NCBI GenBank assembly: GCA_902826165.1
Contig: CADEDV010000008.1
Location: 57,395 to 121,394 of the forward strand
Origin: an uncultured Bacteroidota bacterium
GTDB taxonomy: Bacteria; Bacteroidota; Bacteroidia; Chitinophagales; Chitinophagaceae
Length of the DNA: 64,000 bases
Reading direction: 5' to 3'
Made by a program: the position numbers and the translations under genes. Shown here piece by piece: positions 36,564 through 46,415 of this stretch. The notes under the pieces are model-generated. The model saw only the letters and a list, made by a program, of their open reading frames with translations, had not been told where the DNA came from and made no database searches. Numbering within the stretch: position 1 is the first letter of the stretch; every line of letters begins with the position of its first letter.

Positions 36564-37626
36564 AGAGTTATCCATACTACAGGAAAATGCGATCAGTCTT
36601 CTAAAAGAGCTGATAACAATACCTTCGTTTAGTAAAGAAGAAGACCAGACGGCTGGCATACTTTGTCGTTTCCTGGGGGAGAGAAGTATTGAACACACAA
36701 GAGTTGGTAATAATGTTTTTGCCTTGAATAAATATTATGATGAACAAAAGCCAACCATCCTGCTCAATTCACACCATGATACGGTAAAACCAAATCCACA
36801 GTATACCAAAGATCCTTTCTCTCCTGTTGTTGAAGAAGGAAGGTTATATGGGTTGGGCAGTAATGATGCAGGCGGCTGCCTTGTTTCCCTCGTTGCAACC
36901 TTCCTTCATTTCCATGAGAACAAAGAACTGGCTTATAATATTATTATTGCTGCCACTGCAGAGGAGGAAATATCCGGCACTTGTGGCATAGAATATACAT
37001 TGCCCTATTTACCCAAAATAGATTGTGCGATTGTTGGCGAACCTACCCAAATGCAAATGGCAGTTGCCGAAAGGGGGCTGATGGTACTTGATTGTGCCAG
37101 TCATGGTAAAGCCGGTCATGCTGCCCGTAATGAAGGCGAGAATGCCATTTATAAAGCATTAAAGGATATTGAATGGTTCAGGAATTACCAGTTTGATAAA
37201 GTATCGGAGTTACTGGGTCCTTCAAAAATGAGTGTAACAGTTATTGAAACAGAAAATAAAGCACATAATGTAGTACCCGCTGTTTGCAAATTTGTAGTGG
37301 ATACACGGATCAACGAATTATACAAATTTGAAGAAGTAATCGACATTATCAAAGCAAATGTGCAAAGTGAAGTAAAACCAAGAAGCACCCGGCTTCGTTC
37401 AACATCTATTTCAACAGATCATCCATTGGTGATAGCCGGGACAGCACTGGGCAGGACTTATTATGGCTCCCCCACCACTTCCGACAAAGCCCTGATGCCA
37501 TTCCCTTCATTAAAAATGGGGCCGGGAGATAGTGCAAGAAGTCATACAGCAGATGAGTATATTTATATTGACGAGATCTGCAAGGGAATCGAATTGTACA
37601 TACAGCTTTTAAATAAAATCGTATGA
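36556..37626 (+). CDS. argE: M20-family deacylase of arginine biosynthesis
   Basis: Zinc metallohydrolase of the M20/ArgE group, removing the acyl group from N-acyl-citrulline (or ornithine). The 356-residue protein has LNSHHDTVKP (about 75-84), GLGSNDAGG (about 96-104), ATAEEEISG (about 137-145, catalytic Glu pair) and the C-terminal MGPGDSARSHTADEYI region. With an N-acylornithine carbamoyltransferase upstream, its physiological substrate is expected to be N-acylcitrulline. It overlaps argB by 8 bases and argH by 4. Confidence 0.92.
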   Translation: MSKELSILQENAISLLKELITIPSFSKEEDQTAGILCRFLGERSIEHTRVGNNVFALNKYYDEQKPTILLNSHHDTVKPNPQYTKDPFSPVVEEGRLYGLGSNDAGGCLVSLVATFLHFHENKELAYNIIIAATAEEEISGTCGIEYTLPYLPKIDCAIVGEPTQMQMAVAERGLMVLDCASHGKAGHAARNEGENAIYKALKDIEWFRNYQFDKVSELLGPSKMSVTVIETENKAHNVVPAVCKFVVDTRINELYKFEEVIDIIKANVQSEVKPRSTRLRSTSISTDHPLVIAGTALGRTYYGSPTTSDKALMPFPSLKMGPGDSARSHTADEYIYIDEICKGIELYIQLLNKIV

Positions 37627-38954
37627 AGCTCTGGCAAAAAGATAAAGCCTCGCTAAAGGAAGTTGAAGTATTCACGGTTGGCAAAGACCGGGAAATGGAT
37701 ATGTACCTCGCTGCTTTTGACGTTCTGGGTTCATTGGCCCATATCGAAATGCTGGAATCAGTTGGTCTGCTGGAGAAAGATGAATTGACACAATTACAAA
37801 AAGAATTAAAAAGTATTTACAAGCAGATACAACAAGGGCAGTTCAGTTTACAGGACGATGTAGAGGATATTCACTCACAGGTGGAGCTGTTATTGACACA
37901 AAAACTGGGAGACACCGGTAAAAAAATCCATTCAGCCCGCAGCAGGAACGACCAGGTACTGGTTGATGTAAAACTATTTCTCCGGAATGAGCTGGAAGAA
38001 CTGGTAAACAGTATACAACCTTTTTTTGAGTTACTCCAAACGCAAAGTGAAAAATATAAGGACCATTTGCTGCCCGGTTACACCCATCTCCAATTAGCGA
38101 TGCCATCTTCCTTTGGTTTATGGTTTGGTGCATATGCTGAAAGCCTGGTGGATGATGTAACAACCATCAAAGCAGCATATGATGTAGTTAACAAAAACCC
38201 GTTGGGTTCTGCAGCAGGTTATGGGTCTTCCTTCCCTATCAACCGGGCATTGACAACAAAGCTTCTCGGTTTTGCTGATCTTAATTACAATGTAGTGTAT
38301 GCGCAGATGGGAAGAGGCAAGGCAGAACGCATCGCAGCACAATCATTGGCCAATGTAGCCGATACTATCGGTAAGCTCAGCATGGATGCCTGCTTATATC
38401 TCAATCAGAATTTTGGGTTTATTTCTTTCCCTGCCGAACTGACCACCGGCAGCAGTATTATGCCGCATAAAAAAAATCCGGATGTATTTGAGCTGATCCG
38501 TTCCCATTGTAACCGTATCAAAGCATTGCCCAACGAGATCAGCATGATGACCACGAATCTTCCCTCAGGTTATCACCGTGACCTGCAATTATTAAAAGAG
38601 CATTTATTCCCGGCATTTAAAACCCTGAAAGATTGCATAGAAATGGCCGGCCTGATGTTATCCAATATTGAGATCAGTCAGGATATCCTGGCTGATGAAA
38701 AATACAAGTACCTCTTCAGCGTGGAAGAAGTGAATAAACTGGTCAATAAAGGAATAGCTTTTCGGGATGCCTATAAAAAAGTAGGGATTGATATTGAAGC
38801 CGGAAAATTCACATACAGTACCCATATTCAACATACTCATGAAGGCAGTATCGGAAATCTCTGCACGACAGCCATCCGGGAACAAATGGATAAATCACTC
38901 GGGGCTTTCCCCTTTGCTGAAGTAAAGGCTGCTTTGGATAAGCTACTGGCTTAG
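37623..38954 (+). CDS. argH: argininosuccinate lyase
   Basis: Fumarase-superfamily enzyme splitting argininosuccinate into arginine and fumarate, the last step of the operon. The 443-residue protein shows DVEDIHSQVE (about 79-88), SARSRNDQVLVD (about 102-113), PGYTHLQLAMP (about 151-161) and the signature loop TGSSIMPHKKNPD (about 277-289). Its ATG overlaps the argE stop (ATGA). Confidence 0.96.
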   Translation: MKLWQKDKASLKEVEVFTVGKDREMDMYLAAFDVLGSLAHIEMLESVGLLEKDELTQLQKELKSIYKQIQQGQFSLQDDVEDIHSQVELLLTQKLGDTGKKIHSARSRNDQVLVDVKLFLRNELEELVNSIQPFFELLQTQSEKYKDHLLPGYTHLQLAMPSSFGLWFGAYAESLVDDVTTIKAAYDVVNKNPLGSAAGYGSSFPINRALTTKLLGFADLNYNVVYAQMGRGKAERIAAQSLANVADTIGKLSMDACLYLNQNFGFISFPAELTTGSSIMPHKKNPDVFELIRSHCNRIKALPNEISMMTTNLPSGYHRDLQLLKEHLFPAFKTLKDCIEMAGLMLSNIEISQDILADEKYKYLFSVEEVNKLVNKGIAFRDAYKKVGIDIEAGKFTYSTHIQHTHEGSIGNLCTTAIREQMDKSLGAFPFAEVKAALDKLLA

Positions 38955-38984
38955 TTTTTAACAGCCCGAAATAATTCCGATCCT

Positions 38985-38992
38985 TATCTTTG
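38985..38992 (+). promoter_or_regulatory. -7 promoter box of the M1 peptidase gene
   Basis: TATCTTTG is an exact TAnnTTTG match, 17 bases before the ATG at 39010 and 30 bases after the argH stop, so the peptidase gene has its own promoter. Confidence 0.55.
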
Positions 38993-39009
38993 AAGGATAA
39001 CACCCGTTC

Positions 39010-40983
39010 ATGAGAAAACCTGCTATCCTGCTGGCCAGCCTGTTTTTAGGGCTGAGTGCACAATCCCAGATATCACCGCCTGCACAGGCTGAGTTGTCCT
39101 GCCATGAAAAATGTCACCATATCCATTCGGCTGGCGATGTACAAAGGGTCAATTATTTCCAATACCCTTCAATGGATAAATATGATGTGAAGTATCTGAA
39201 GTTAGACCTTGCCATTGAAGCGAATAACAGGAATATTACTGGAACAGCACTCACAAGAGTGATAGCAGTACAACCCCTGGATTCCTTTATTTGCGAACTG
39301 AAAAATAACATGATCCTTGACTCTGTTTTCATTAACGGAGTAAAAAATATAAATTTCACCCGTTCTGGAGACCATGTATTTGTCCCCCTCGCTCCAATTA
39401 TTACCGCCGGTTCCACTGTTGAAGCTCTTTTTTATTATCGAGGATTGACCAACACGGGTGCTGTCTTTGCCGGAACTGTTACCAGTAATGGCTTAATGTA
39501 CACAGCCTCACTTTCCGAGAGCTACCAGGCCAGGGAATGGTTCCCGGTAAAGCAATTTCTAAAAGATAAGATTGATTCCGCTGATTTCTGGATCACCACG
39601 AGTAATACCAACCTGGCTGGTTCCAATGGTTTACTGGTGAATACAGTTGATCTCCCCAATAATAAGAAGCAATTTCAGTGGAAAACAACCTACCCGATGA
39701 GTTACTATATGCCCAGTTTTTCGGTAGGCAATTATATGGACTATAAGATTTATGCAAAGCCGCTGAGCATATCGCCTGATTCCATACTGGTGCAAAACTA
39801 TATTGTTAATAACAGCACTTATTTCAATACGAATAAAGCTAATATTGATAAGACCCCTTCATTCATTGAAAAATTAAGCGAGTTATATGGCTTATACCCT
39901 TTCCGTTTTGAAAAATACGGGCATGCCCATGCAAATATCGGGGGCGGTATGGAGCACCAGACCATGAGCACCATGAGCAGTTTTGGAAGTACATTGATCG
40001 CACATGAATTAGGTCACCAGTGGTTTGGCGATAATGTAACCTGTGCCACCTGGAACCATATCTGGATCAACGAAGGATTTGCCAGTTACAGTGAATATTT
40101 ACTGATTGAACAGCTGCCGGCTTTATTTCCAACTACTAACCCTGCTTCTTATATGCAGGGTATTCATACCAATGTAATGAGTTCGGCTGGCGGTAGTGTA
40201 TTTGTTCCTGATGCTTCGTTGTTTGACGAGAACAGGATATTCAGCGGAAGGCTTAGTTATGATAAAGGATCAGCTATTATTCACAACCTGCGGTTTGAAC
40301 TGCAAAATGATAATACTTTTTACCAGGTATTGCAGGCTTTCCAGCAACAGTATAAAGACTCTGTGGCCACTGCGAACGATTTTAAAGTACTGGCAGAAAA
40401 TATTTCAGGTAAAGACCTCACCAATTTCTTTAACCAGTGGTATTATGGCGAAGGCTACCCTACTTTTAATGTTGATTACTCTAAACAAGGAGACAGCTTA
40501 GTTCTTTTGGTCAATCAAACCGTCAGTGCCCCAGCCATCACTCCTTTCTTCAAAGGATTGTATGAGATGAGATTCTCTACATTGCAAGGTGATACCACAG
40601 TGAAAATAAATCTGCAAGCCAATAACCAGGTTTTCAAATTTCGTTCGAACAGAACACCAAATGGTGTTACCGTTGATCCTAACAACTGGGTCATCAATAA
40701 AGTGGGTTCCATCAGCACCGGTTTCAATGACCCGGTGAATGTCAGCAATGAAGTAAAACTATTCCCGAACCCCTCTGCAGGTGCCGCTTATTTACAATAC
40801 CCGGCCAATTGGTTTGAGAATATTACGGTCTATGATATAGCAGGCAAACTGATGAAGCGATATACCATTAACCGCAGTTCAACCAGTCAATCATTGGTAA
40901 ATGAACTACCAGCCGGAGTATACTCCGTTCAGCTTACCGGTAAAGGAAGAATAGCGATAAAGAAACTGGTTGTTGCGAGATGA
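39010..40983 (+). CDS. secreted M1-family aminopeptidase with type IX sorting domain
   Basis: A 657-residue protein with a signal peptide (1-20, ending SAQSQ), an N-terminal beta domain, and the M1 zinc site HELGH (332-336) plus Glu355 in WINEGFASYSEYL. The substrate-binding motif is GGGMEHQ (311-317), the M1 GxMEN variant with His in place of Asn. The last 75 residues (LFPNPSAGAAYL ... PAGVYSVQLTG ... KKLVVAR) form a type A C-terminal sorting domain, so it is a type IX secretion cargo. Likely function: extracellular peptide digestion. Confidence 0.92.
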   Translation: MRKPAILLASLFLGLSAQSQISPPAQAELSCHEKCHHIHSAGDVQRVNYFQYPSMDKYDVKYLKLDLAIEANNRNITGTALTRVIAVQPLDSFICELKNNMILDSVFINGVKNINFTRSGDHVFVPLAPIITAGSTVEALFYYRGLTNTGAVFAGTVTSNGLMYTASLSESYQAREWFPVKQFLKDKIDSADFWITTSNTNLAGSNGLLVNTVDLPNNKKQFQWKTTYPMSYYMPSFSVGNYMDYKIYAKPLSISPDSILVQNYIVNNSTYFNTNKANIDKTPSFIEKLSELYGLYPFRFEKYGHAHANIGGGMEHQTMSTMSSFGSTLIAHELGHQWFGDNVTCATWNHIWINEGFASYSEYLLIEQLPALFPTTNPASYMQGIHTNVMSSAGGSVFVPDASLFDENRIFSGRLSYDKGSAIIHNLRFELQNDNTFYQVLQAFQQQYKDSVATANDFKVLAENISGKDLTNFFNQWYYGEGYPTFNVDYSKQGDSLVLLVNQTVSAPAITPFFKGLYEMRFSTLQGDTTVKINLQANNQVFKFRSNRTPNGVTVDPNNWVINKVGSISTGFNDPVNVSNEVKLFPNPSAGAAYLQYPANWFENITVYDIAGKLMKRYTINRSSTSQSLVNELPAGVYSVQLTGKGRIAIKKLVVAR

Positions 40984-40986
40984 TAA

Positions 40987-42381
40987 TCAGAGTCCGTATT
41001 TATCAATCAGGTAAATAATTGCTGCCATATTTACAGCACCTAACTCAAGTTCCCTTTTATTCACGGCTTCAAACACATCACTTCTTGCATGATGAATATC
41101 GAAGTAACGTTGTGAATCCGGGTTCAGGCTGCCGGTTGGCGTTCCCTGTGTACGGGCCAACGGACCTATATCAGCGCCGCCACCGCCTTTTTGAAATTCA
41201 GTACATCCATAAGGAGCGATCAATGGTTTCCATTGCAGCACTTTTGCAAACTTGTCGTCCGGTAATGTAAACCCAAGACTACGGGGAGTGAAACCACCAG
41301 CATCACTTTCGATGGCGAAAATATGTTTCTCTCCTTTGGCCTTGGCTTCTTCGGCATATTTATTTCCGCCCCGTAAACCATTTTCTTCATTGGCAAACAA
41401 TACAAAACGAATGGTCCGTTTTGGCGTATAACCAATTGCCTTAAATGCTCTCAAAATTTCCATGGTTTGCACACAACCTGCTCCGTCATCATGGGCACCT
41501 TCGCAATTATCCCAGCTGTCGAGGTGGCCGCCCACTACAATGATCTCGCCAGGATATTCACTTCCTTTTAATTCACCGATCACATTATGCCCGATCGTAT
41601 CAGGTAAAAAATGGCCGTTTGTTTTCAAGGACACTTTTACAATTCCTTTTGCGGCTTGTTCGCTCAACCAATCAGCATCTCTTAATCCGATTGCTACTGC
41701 AGGGATTTTTGCATAAGCACTGTCATACCTGGTGGCACCCGTATGCGGGTTATTATCTGCCGCATGGCTCATACTTCGTACTATAACAGCTTTTGCTCCG
41801 TATTTAGCGGCCCGGCTGGGGCCTTGTCCACGGTACTGACCTGCATCCCGGTAAGCCAGGAAAGTTTGTACATACGTATCGTTGAATTTATAATTGTAAA
41901 AAACGATCTTGCCTTTTACCTGGTCTTTTTTACTTTCCAGTTCATCAAAAGAGTTGACTACAAGTACATCTGCCTTTACTGCAGACTTACCAGTACCTTC
42001 TGAATTTCCCAATGCAACAATGTCAAGCCCTTTTTTCTTTGGGATCATATTTTTAGTACCGGTTGCGGGTACAGTATACACTGCCTCAGCAGCGTCAGTT
42101 CCACCTCTCACCCAATGTGGCACCATGCATTCCTGCAGCCAGGCTTTATCTGCCCCGCTTTCCTGCATTACTTTCAACCCCCATTGTTCAGCCTTCACCA
42201 TCCCTCCTGAACCGGCCAGCCTTCCACCGATCTTTTTGGTCAGGTGGCGCAGGTTTTCATAGGCCTTGCCATGTGTCAATATCTCATCAGAGATACGTTT
42301 GATCATTGCTGAATCTTCCTGCTGGGCACATATTGCTGTGCCAGCCATTACGAAAAGAGGAAAAAATAACCATTTTTTCAT
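40987..42381 (-). CDS. exported M28-family peptidase (carboxypeptidase Q-like)
   Basis: Zinc peptidase with signal peptide (KKWLFFPLFVMAGTAICAQ). The ATG at 42381 is preferred over an in-frame upstream one that would put 27 non-signal residues first. The zinc ligands are in VGGHLDSWDNCEGAHDDGAG and FANEENGLRGG, with a PA-type insert before them. Carboxypeptidase Q-like members cleave dipeptides or C-terminal residues. It converges with the M1 peptidase gene, leaving 3 bases between the two stops. Confidence 0.9.
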   Translation of the reverse strand: MKKWLFFPLFVMAGTAICAQQEDSAMIKRISDEILTHGKAYENLRHLTKKIGGRLAGSGGMVKAEQWGLKVMQESGADKAWLQECMVPHWVRGGTDAAEAVYTVPATGTKNMIPKKKGLDIVALGNSEGTGKSAVKADVLVVNSFDELESKKDQVKGKIVFYNYKFNDTYVQTFLAYRDAGQYRGQGPSRAAKYGAKAVIVRSMSHAADNNPHTGATRYDSAYAKIPAVAIGLRDADWLSEQAAKGIVKVSLKTNGHFLPDTIGHNVIGELKGSEYPGEIIVVGGHLDSWDNCEGAHDDGAGCVQTMEILRAFKAIGYTPKRTIRFVLFANEENGLRGGNKYAEEAKAKGEKHIFAIESDAGGFTPRSLGFTLPDDKFAKVLQWKPLIAPYGCTEFQKGGGGADIGPLARTQGTPTGSLNPDSQRYFDIHHARSDVFEAVNKRELELGAVNMAAIIYLIDKYGL

Positions 42382-42495
42382 GTGCATCCGTTTTGCTAAA
42401 GTTAATTGATAGCCGCAGTGAAAATAAAGATTTAAGATGAATGGTAAACCTTCGTCCCGCAAAACTGTTACCTTCGGAATCCATTTGAATAAATT

Positions 42496-43614
42496 ATGCG
42501 AATCGGAATTGTTTGTTATCCCACTTTTGGTGGTAGTGGAGTGCTGGCAACAGAATTAGGAAAGGCCCTGGCGCAGGAAGGACATATGGTGCATTTTATC
42601 ACTTACCAGCAGCCGGTGAGGCTGAATGGTTTTTTGCCCAATATATTTTACCACGAGGTGCAGGTGCCAACTTATCCATTATTTGATTATCCCCCTTATG
42701 AAACAGCCCTGGCCAGCACCATGGTAGATGTGATCAAGAATAATAACCTGGACCTGCTGCATGTGCACTATGCCATCCCCCATGCTTCTGCAGCTTATAT
42801 GGCAAAGCAGATATTGAAAAAAGAAGGCAAGAATATACCTGTTATCACCACCCTGCACGGAACCGATATCACCCTGGTGGGAAAAGATAAGACCTATGCC
42901 CCTGTTGTAGCCTTTTCTATTAACCAGAGTGATGCTATTACAGCTGTATCTAATAACCTGCGGGACGAGACCTTCAAAACATTTCATATTGAAAAGGAGA
43001 TCGAAGTTATTTACAACTTCGTGGATGTACAGCGTTTTACCCGCAAGCCTATTGATGCATTCAGGAAAGTGATTGCACCTAACGGTGAAAAAATATTAAT
43101 GCATGCTTCCAACTTCCGGAAGATAAAAAGGGTGCAGGATGTGGTCAAGATATTTGCTGAAGTAAGAAAAGAGATACCGGCTAAATTATTATTCGTAGGT
43201 GATGGCCCGGAACGCTCAACAGCCGAAGACCTCGCAAGAGAACTGGGTGTTTGTGATGAGATACGCTTTGTGGGTAAACAGGAACAAATGGAAGATATCT
43301 TAGCCATTGCTGACCTGTTTTTGCTGACATCAGAATATGAAAGTTTCGGTTTAGCGGCTTTGGAAGCCATGGCAGCAGGTGTGCCTGTTATATCAACCAA
43401 TGCGGGTGGCTTAAAGGAAATTATCACCGATGGTGAAACCGGCTACATGGCAGATGTGGGTGATGTGGCTGCTATGAGCCAAAATGCGCTGATGATCTTA
43501 AAAGATGATAAAATACTGAAAGGGTTTAAAGAAAGAGCTGCCCAGTATGCAAAGCAATACGATATTGGAAACATCATTCCGCTGTATGAAAAGCTGTATG
43601 AAAAATTTCTCTAG
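42496..43614 (+). CDS. bshA: bacillithiol glycosyltransferase BshA (N-acetylglucosaminyl L-malate synthase)
   Basis: GT4-family enzyme joining UDP-GlcNAc and L-malate, the first step of bacillithiol synthesis. The 372-residue protein begins MRIGIVCYPTFGGSGVLATELG, typical of BshA, with LHVHYAIPHA near 90, TLHGTDITLVG near 119 and the donor-site E-x7-E segment SEYESFGLAALEAMAAGVPV near 277-297. Bacillithiol is the main low-molecular-weight thiol in many Bacteroidota and would be a natural partner for the persulfide genes at 55-62 kb. Confidence 0.93.
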   Translation: MRIGIVCYPTFGGSGVLATELGKALAQEGHMVHFITYQQPVRLNGFLPNIFYHEVQVPTYPLFDYPPYETALASTMVDVIKNNNLDLLHVHYAIPHASAAYMAKQILKKEGKNIPVITTLHGTDITLVGKDKTYAPVVAFSINQSDAITAVSNNLRDETFKTFHIEKEIEVIYNFVDVQRFTRKPIDAFRKVIAPNGEKILMHASNFRKIKRVQDVVKIFAEVRKEIPAKLLFVGDGPERSTAEDLARELGVCDEIRFVGKQEQMEDILAIADLFLLTSEYESFGLAALEAMAAGVPVISTNAGGLKEIITDGETGYMADVGDVAAMSQNALMILKDDKILKGFKERAAQYAKQYDIGNIIPLYEKLYEKFL

Positions 43615-43615
43615 A

Positions 43616-43650
43616 AAGAAAGGCACTCGTTTGAGTGCCTTTCTTTTTTA
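43616..43650. terminator. bidirectional hairpin terminator
   Basis: A 13-bp inverted repeat (AAGAAAGGCACTC / GAGTGCCTTTCTT) with a 4-base loop and T run, between the converging bshA and EnvC-like genes. Confidence 0.88.
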
Positions 43651-43664
43651 TATATGCGCAGGGA

Positions 43665-45005
43665 TTAACGACGTAACCAGGGCTCCGGGTTTACATTCTT
43701 TGTTTCGATCATCAGGATAAAATCAATTTGCCCGCCGCCGCTTTCTTCATCACGGCCTGCACGACCCAGTGCCTGCCCGGTTTTAACGGCATCTCCCTTC
43801 TTAACGCTGGTGGAAGACAAATTGCTGTAAGTAGTAAAATATTTACCATGCCGGATTGTTATTGCCATCCCGTCTCCCAAATTATATACACCAACCACAT
43901 CACCATCAAAAACAGATTTTACGGTCGCACCAACTTGTGTAGAAATGGTAACTCCCGGGTTATCCCCTTTTAATAAGGTTCCCTCAATACTGTAAGGACC
44001 AAAATGTATGGAAGGAACTCCATTGTCAACCGGCCAGGGTAATCTTCCTTTACTCTTCAAAAAATCTCCACCCAATGCTACATCTTTTGCATTTAGTTCC
44101 AAATAACTGGCTGGCTTTTTAGCAACTTCTGCTGGTTTTGTTACAACAGGTGTTGTTACTGTAGCAGGATTAGTTGCTCCCGTATTTGCATTAGTAACTG
44201 GTGCATTCTTTTTGGCATCCTCATCGGCTTTTTTCTTCGCTGCCAACGCATCGGCTTTTGCTTTATCTTCCGCTGCTTTTATCTCCCGGCGGATAATAGC
44301 CATGATCGCATTATTCAGGTCCCTGTCTTTTTTCTTTTTCGCTGCAATTTGCCTTTGCAGATCTTTTTCCTGTGACTTTAACTGGTTCAGCACCGCTCCT
44401 TTTTCCTTTTTCTCCACATCCAGCACTACTTTTTCTTTTGTCTGGCTTTGCAGGGCCACACTTTTTTGTTCTTTACGTCCTATTTGTTGCTGCTTCCTTT
44501 TAGCGATCAGGTCCTGTGTTTCCAGTATCGTACTTACCTGCTTCAGCCGGTAAGCCCGGTAACTTTTCAGGTAAGTGATCCTTTTTACCGCATCATTAAA
44601 ACTACCGGCTGAAAAAATAAAGTTCAGGTAATCATATGAACTCCGGTTCTTATACGCATACACCACTGTCCTTGCATACTCTGCTTTTAGTGTATCTAAC
44701 TGTTTAGTCAGCCTGTAAATTTCCAGGTTACTGAGGTAGAGATCATCTTCGATCATTTTGATCTCTTTATTGATACTGTTGATATACCGTTCCTGGAGGT
44801 TGATCTTCCTGTTCAGTACACTCAGCTGGCTGAGTGCCTGCTTGCTTTTTCCTTTGATCTGGTCATACATGCCCTGCATTTCCTTCAGTTCCTTCTGAAT
44901 TTCCTGTCGCTCTTTTTCCAGCTGGGCTTTGTCCTGCGGTTGTGCATCAGCAGTAAAAAATCCGCTGGTTACAATAAGCAGGGTGAGGAGGATGTTTTTC
45001 TTCAT
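43665..45005 (-). CDS. EnvC-like murein hydrolase activator with degenerate LytM domain
   Basis: A 446-residue protein with a signal peptide (1-21), a long coiled coil (about 22-255, Lys/Gln/Glu-rich), an Ala/Thr/Pro-rich linker and a C-terminal LytM/M23 domain (about 325-446). The usual M23 zinc ligands look lost: TIRHGKYFTTYSNL has Asn where the HxH motif should end and the H-x-D site reads DNPGVTI. That is the state of EnvC/NlpD-type activators, which switch on amidases at the division septum instead of cutting peptidoglycan. It lies downstream of the DUF4292 lipoprotein gene. Confidence 0.85.
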   Translation of the reverse strand: MKKNILLTLLIVTSGFFTADAQPQDKAQLEKERQEIQKELKEMQGMYDQIKGKSKQALSQLSVLNRKINLQERYINSINKEIKMIEDDLYLSNLEIYRLTKQLDTLKAEYARTVVYAYKNRSSYDYLNFIFSAGSFNDAVKRITYLKSYRAYRLKQVSTILETQDLIAKRKQQQIGRKEQKSVALQSQTKEKVVLDVEKKEKGAVLNQLKSQEKDLQRQIAAKKKKDRDLNNAIMAIIRREIKAAEDKAKADALAAKKKADEDAKKNAPVTNANTGATNPATVTTPVVTKPAEVAKKPASYLELNAKDVALGGDFLKSKGRLPWPVDNGVPSIHFGPYSIEGTLLKGDNPGVTISTQVGATVKSVFDGDVVGVYNLGDGMAITIRHGKYFTTYSNLSSTSVKKGDAVKTGQALGRAGRDEESGGGQIDFILMIETKNVNPEPWLRR

Positions 45006-45090
45006 AGTTAATAACAGGATGTGGGTGAATAAAACAGGGTGCGGAAAGATGCCTGAGTATAACGGCAGGCTGCAAAATAAATTTTATCGG

Positions 45091-45909
45091 TCAATTCAAT
45101 TTATAATTTTTAGGCACCGAAAAAGGGAAGCTTAACGTTTCATTAAAATCATACTGCTTAAAATCCATCTTTATATCGAGCTTCTTCTTTTCCGTGACCG
45201 TAACCTGTCTTTTGGTAGCAAAGCTGACCCCTCTCTTATTCTCATAATCACTATACGTAAGATAACAGGTACGGTTTCTCAACTCATCCACATCATCCAG
45301 CTTGCTGGCCCGGATCAGTTTTCCGTTTTTATCAACAGTTAGCAAATTCTTGAAAAAATCGCTGATACTGATTAAGGTGATCGCATCATTATGCTGACTG
45401 TAAGAAACAATATTACTATCCAGGAAAACCGGGTTTCCTAAAAACAGGTCTTGCAAGGAGGCAAGATCAAGCGGCAGGGCGGTCACTTCCTGCAGATAGG
45501 AAACACTGCGGGCTGTATATACATCATTCTGCTTGTCCAACAATTTCACAGAGTCCTTCGTGATATAAGCTCTCAACCCTTCAATGCCCAGGATGGCCCT
45601 GACAGATATCCAGATCACACTATCTTTTTGCATCCGGATATGGGCGGTGACGTTATATTTCTTACCATCCCCGTCATGATAGTCCACATCCACTTTAGCT
45701 GAAAAGGTATTGAAAGGGATCCTGTTCTTTTGAATGCTGTTGAATGTTTCGCTGATGAAACGAAGGGAATCATCACGGGATGTGTCTTTGGGGATGACTA
45801 CTGTTGCGGTAGTGTCTTTGGGTGCTACAGCTGTTTGTATCTTACGGGTGGAGCGGCAGGAGCTGAATATTATTACTGCTGCTGTTAGTATAAAAACAAA
45901 TCTGATCAT
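45091..45909 (-). CDS. DUF4292 lipoprotein
   Basis: A 272-residue protein with a lipoprotein signal (FSSC, Cys18) and a LolA/LolB-like beta domain of the DUF4292 type: SAKVDVDYHDGDGKKYNVTAHIRMQKDSVIW near 64-94 and the C-terminal KMDFKQYDFNETLSFPFSVP. It is probably attached to the outer membrane facing the periplasm. Its place between dut and the EnvC-like gene suggests an envelope role. The function is unknown. Confidence 0.8.
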   Translation of the reverse strand: MIRFVFILTAAVIIFSSCRSTRKIQTAVAPKDTTATVVIPKDTSRDDSLRFISETFNSIQKNRIPFNTFSAKVDVDYHDGDGKKYNVTAHIRMQKDSVIWISVRAILGIEGLRAYITKDSVKLLDKQNDVYTARSVSYLQEVTALPLDLASLQDLFLGNPVFLDSNIVSYSQHNDAITLISISDFFKNLLTVDKNGKLIRASKLDDVDELRNRTCYLTYSDYENKRGVSFATKRQVTVTEKKKLDIKMDFKQYDFNETLSFPFSVPKNYKLN

Positions 45910-45918
45910 TCGTAATTT

Positions 45919-46362
45919 TTAGTGTTTTCCTGTGTGACCAAAACCACCTGCATTTCTTTCGGTTGCTTCAATCTGCTCTGCCATTGTCCAACTGATCTTT
46001 TCTACAGATTGCAGCACTACCTGGGCAATACGGTCACCCGGATGAATGACCTGGTCTTCGGCAGAAAGGTTGATTAAAATAATCTTAATTTCTCCCCGGT
46101 AATCCGAATCAATGGTACCCGGTGTGTTCAAACAGGTGATCCCTTGCTTGATGGCCAGTCCGCTTCTTGGACGAATTTGTGCTTCATAACCTTCGGGTAA
46201 TTCAATAAAAAGACCGGTCGGGATCAATGCCCTTTCCATTGGTTGAAGAGTAATACTCTCATCCAGGTGTGCCCTTATGTCCATACCGGATGATCCGGCA
46301 GTGGCATAGCCCGGTAATTCGTTGGGAGATGTATTGATGATCTTTACATTGATAGCTGGCAT
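45919..46362 (-). CDS. dut: dUTP diphosphatase
   Basis: Hydrolyses dUTP to dUMP and pyrophosphate. The 147-residue trimeric-type enzyme has all five motifs: SSGMDIRA (about 23-30), RPRSGLA (about 63-69), [14 protein letters not shown] (about 79-92), GDRIAQVVL (about 112-120) and the C-terminal GGFGHTGKH, in which the usual GST of motif V is GHT. Nine bases separate it from the DUF4292 gene downstream on the same strand. Confidence 0.96.
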   Translation of the reverse strand: MPAINVKIINTSPNELPGYATAGSSGMDIRAHLDESITLQPMERALIPTGLFIELPEGYEAQIRPRSGLAIKQGITCLNTPGTIDSDYRGEIKIILINLSAEDQVIHPGDRIAQVVLQSVEKISWTMAEQIEATERNAGGFGHTGKH

Positions 46363-46415
46363 CCGGCAAAGATAAAGGATGAAAGCTAATGGTTTCCCGG
46401 AGATAAGGCAGGGAC

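Noticed and set aside
43665..45005. Calling the EnvC-like protein an active M23 endopeptidase
   Set aside because: The metal-binding residues expected in the two M23 motifs are not seen, so only an activator role is supported.
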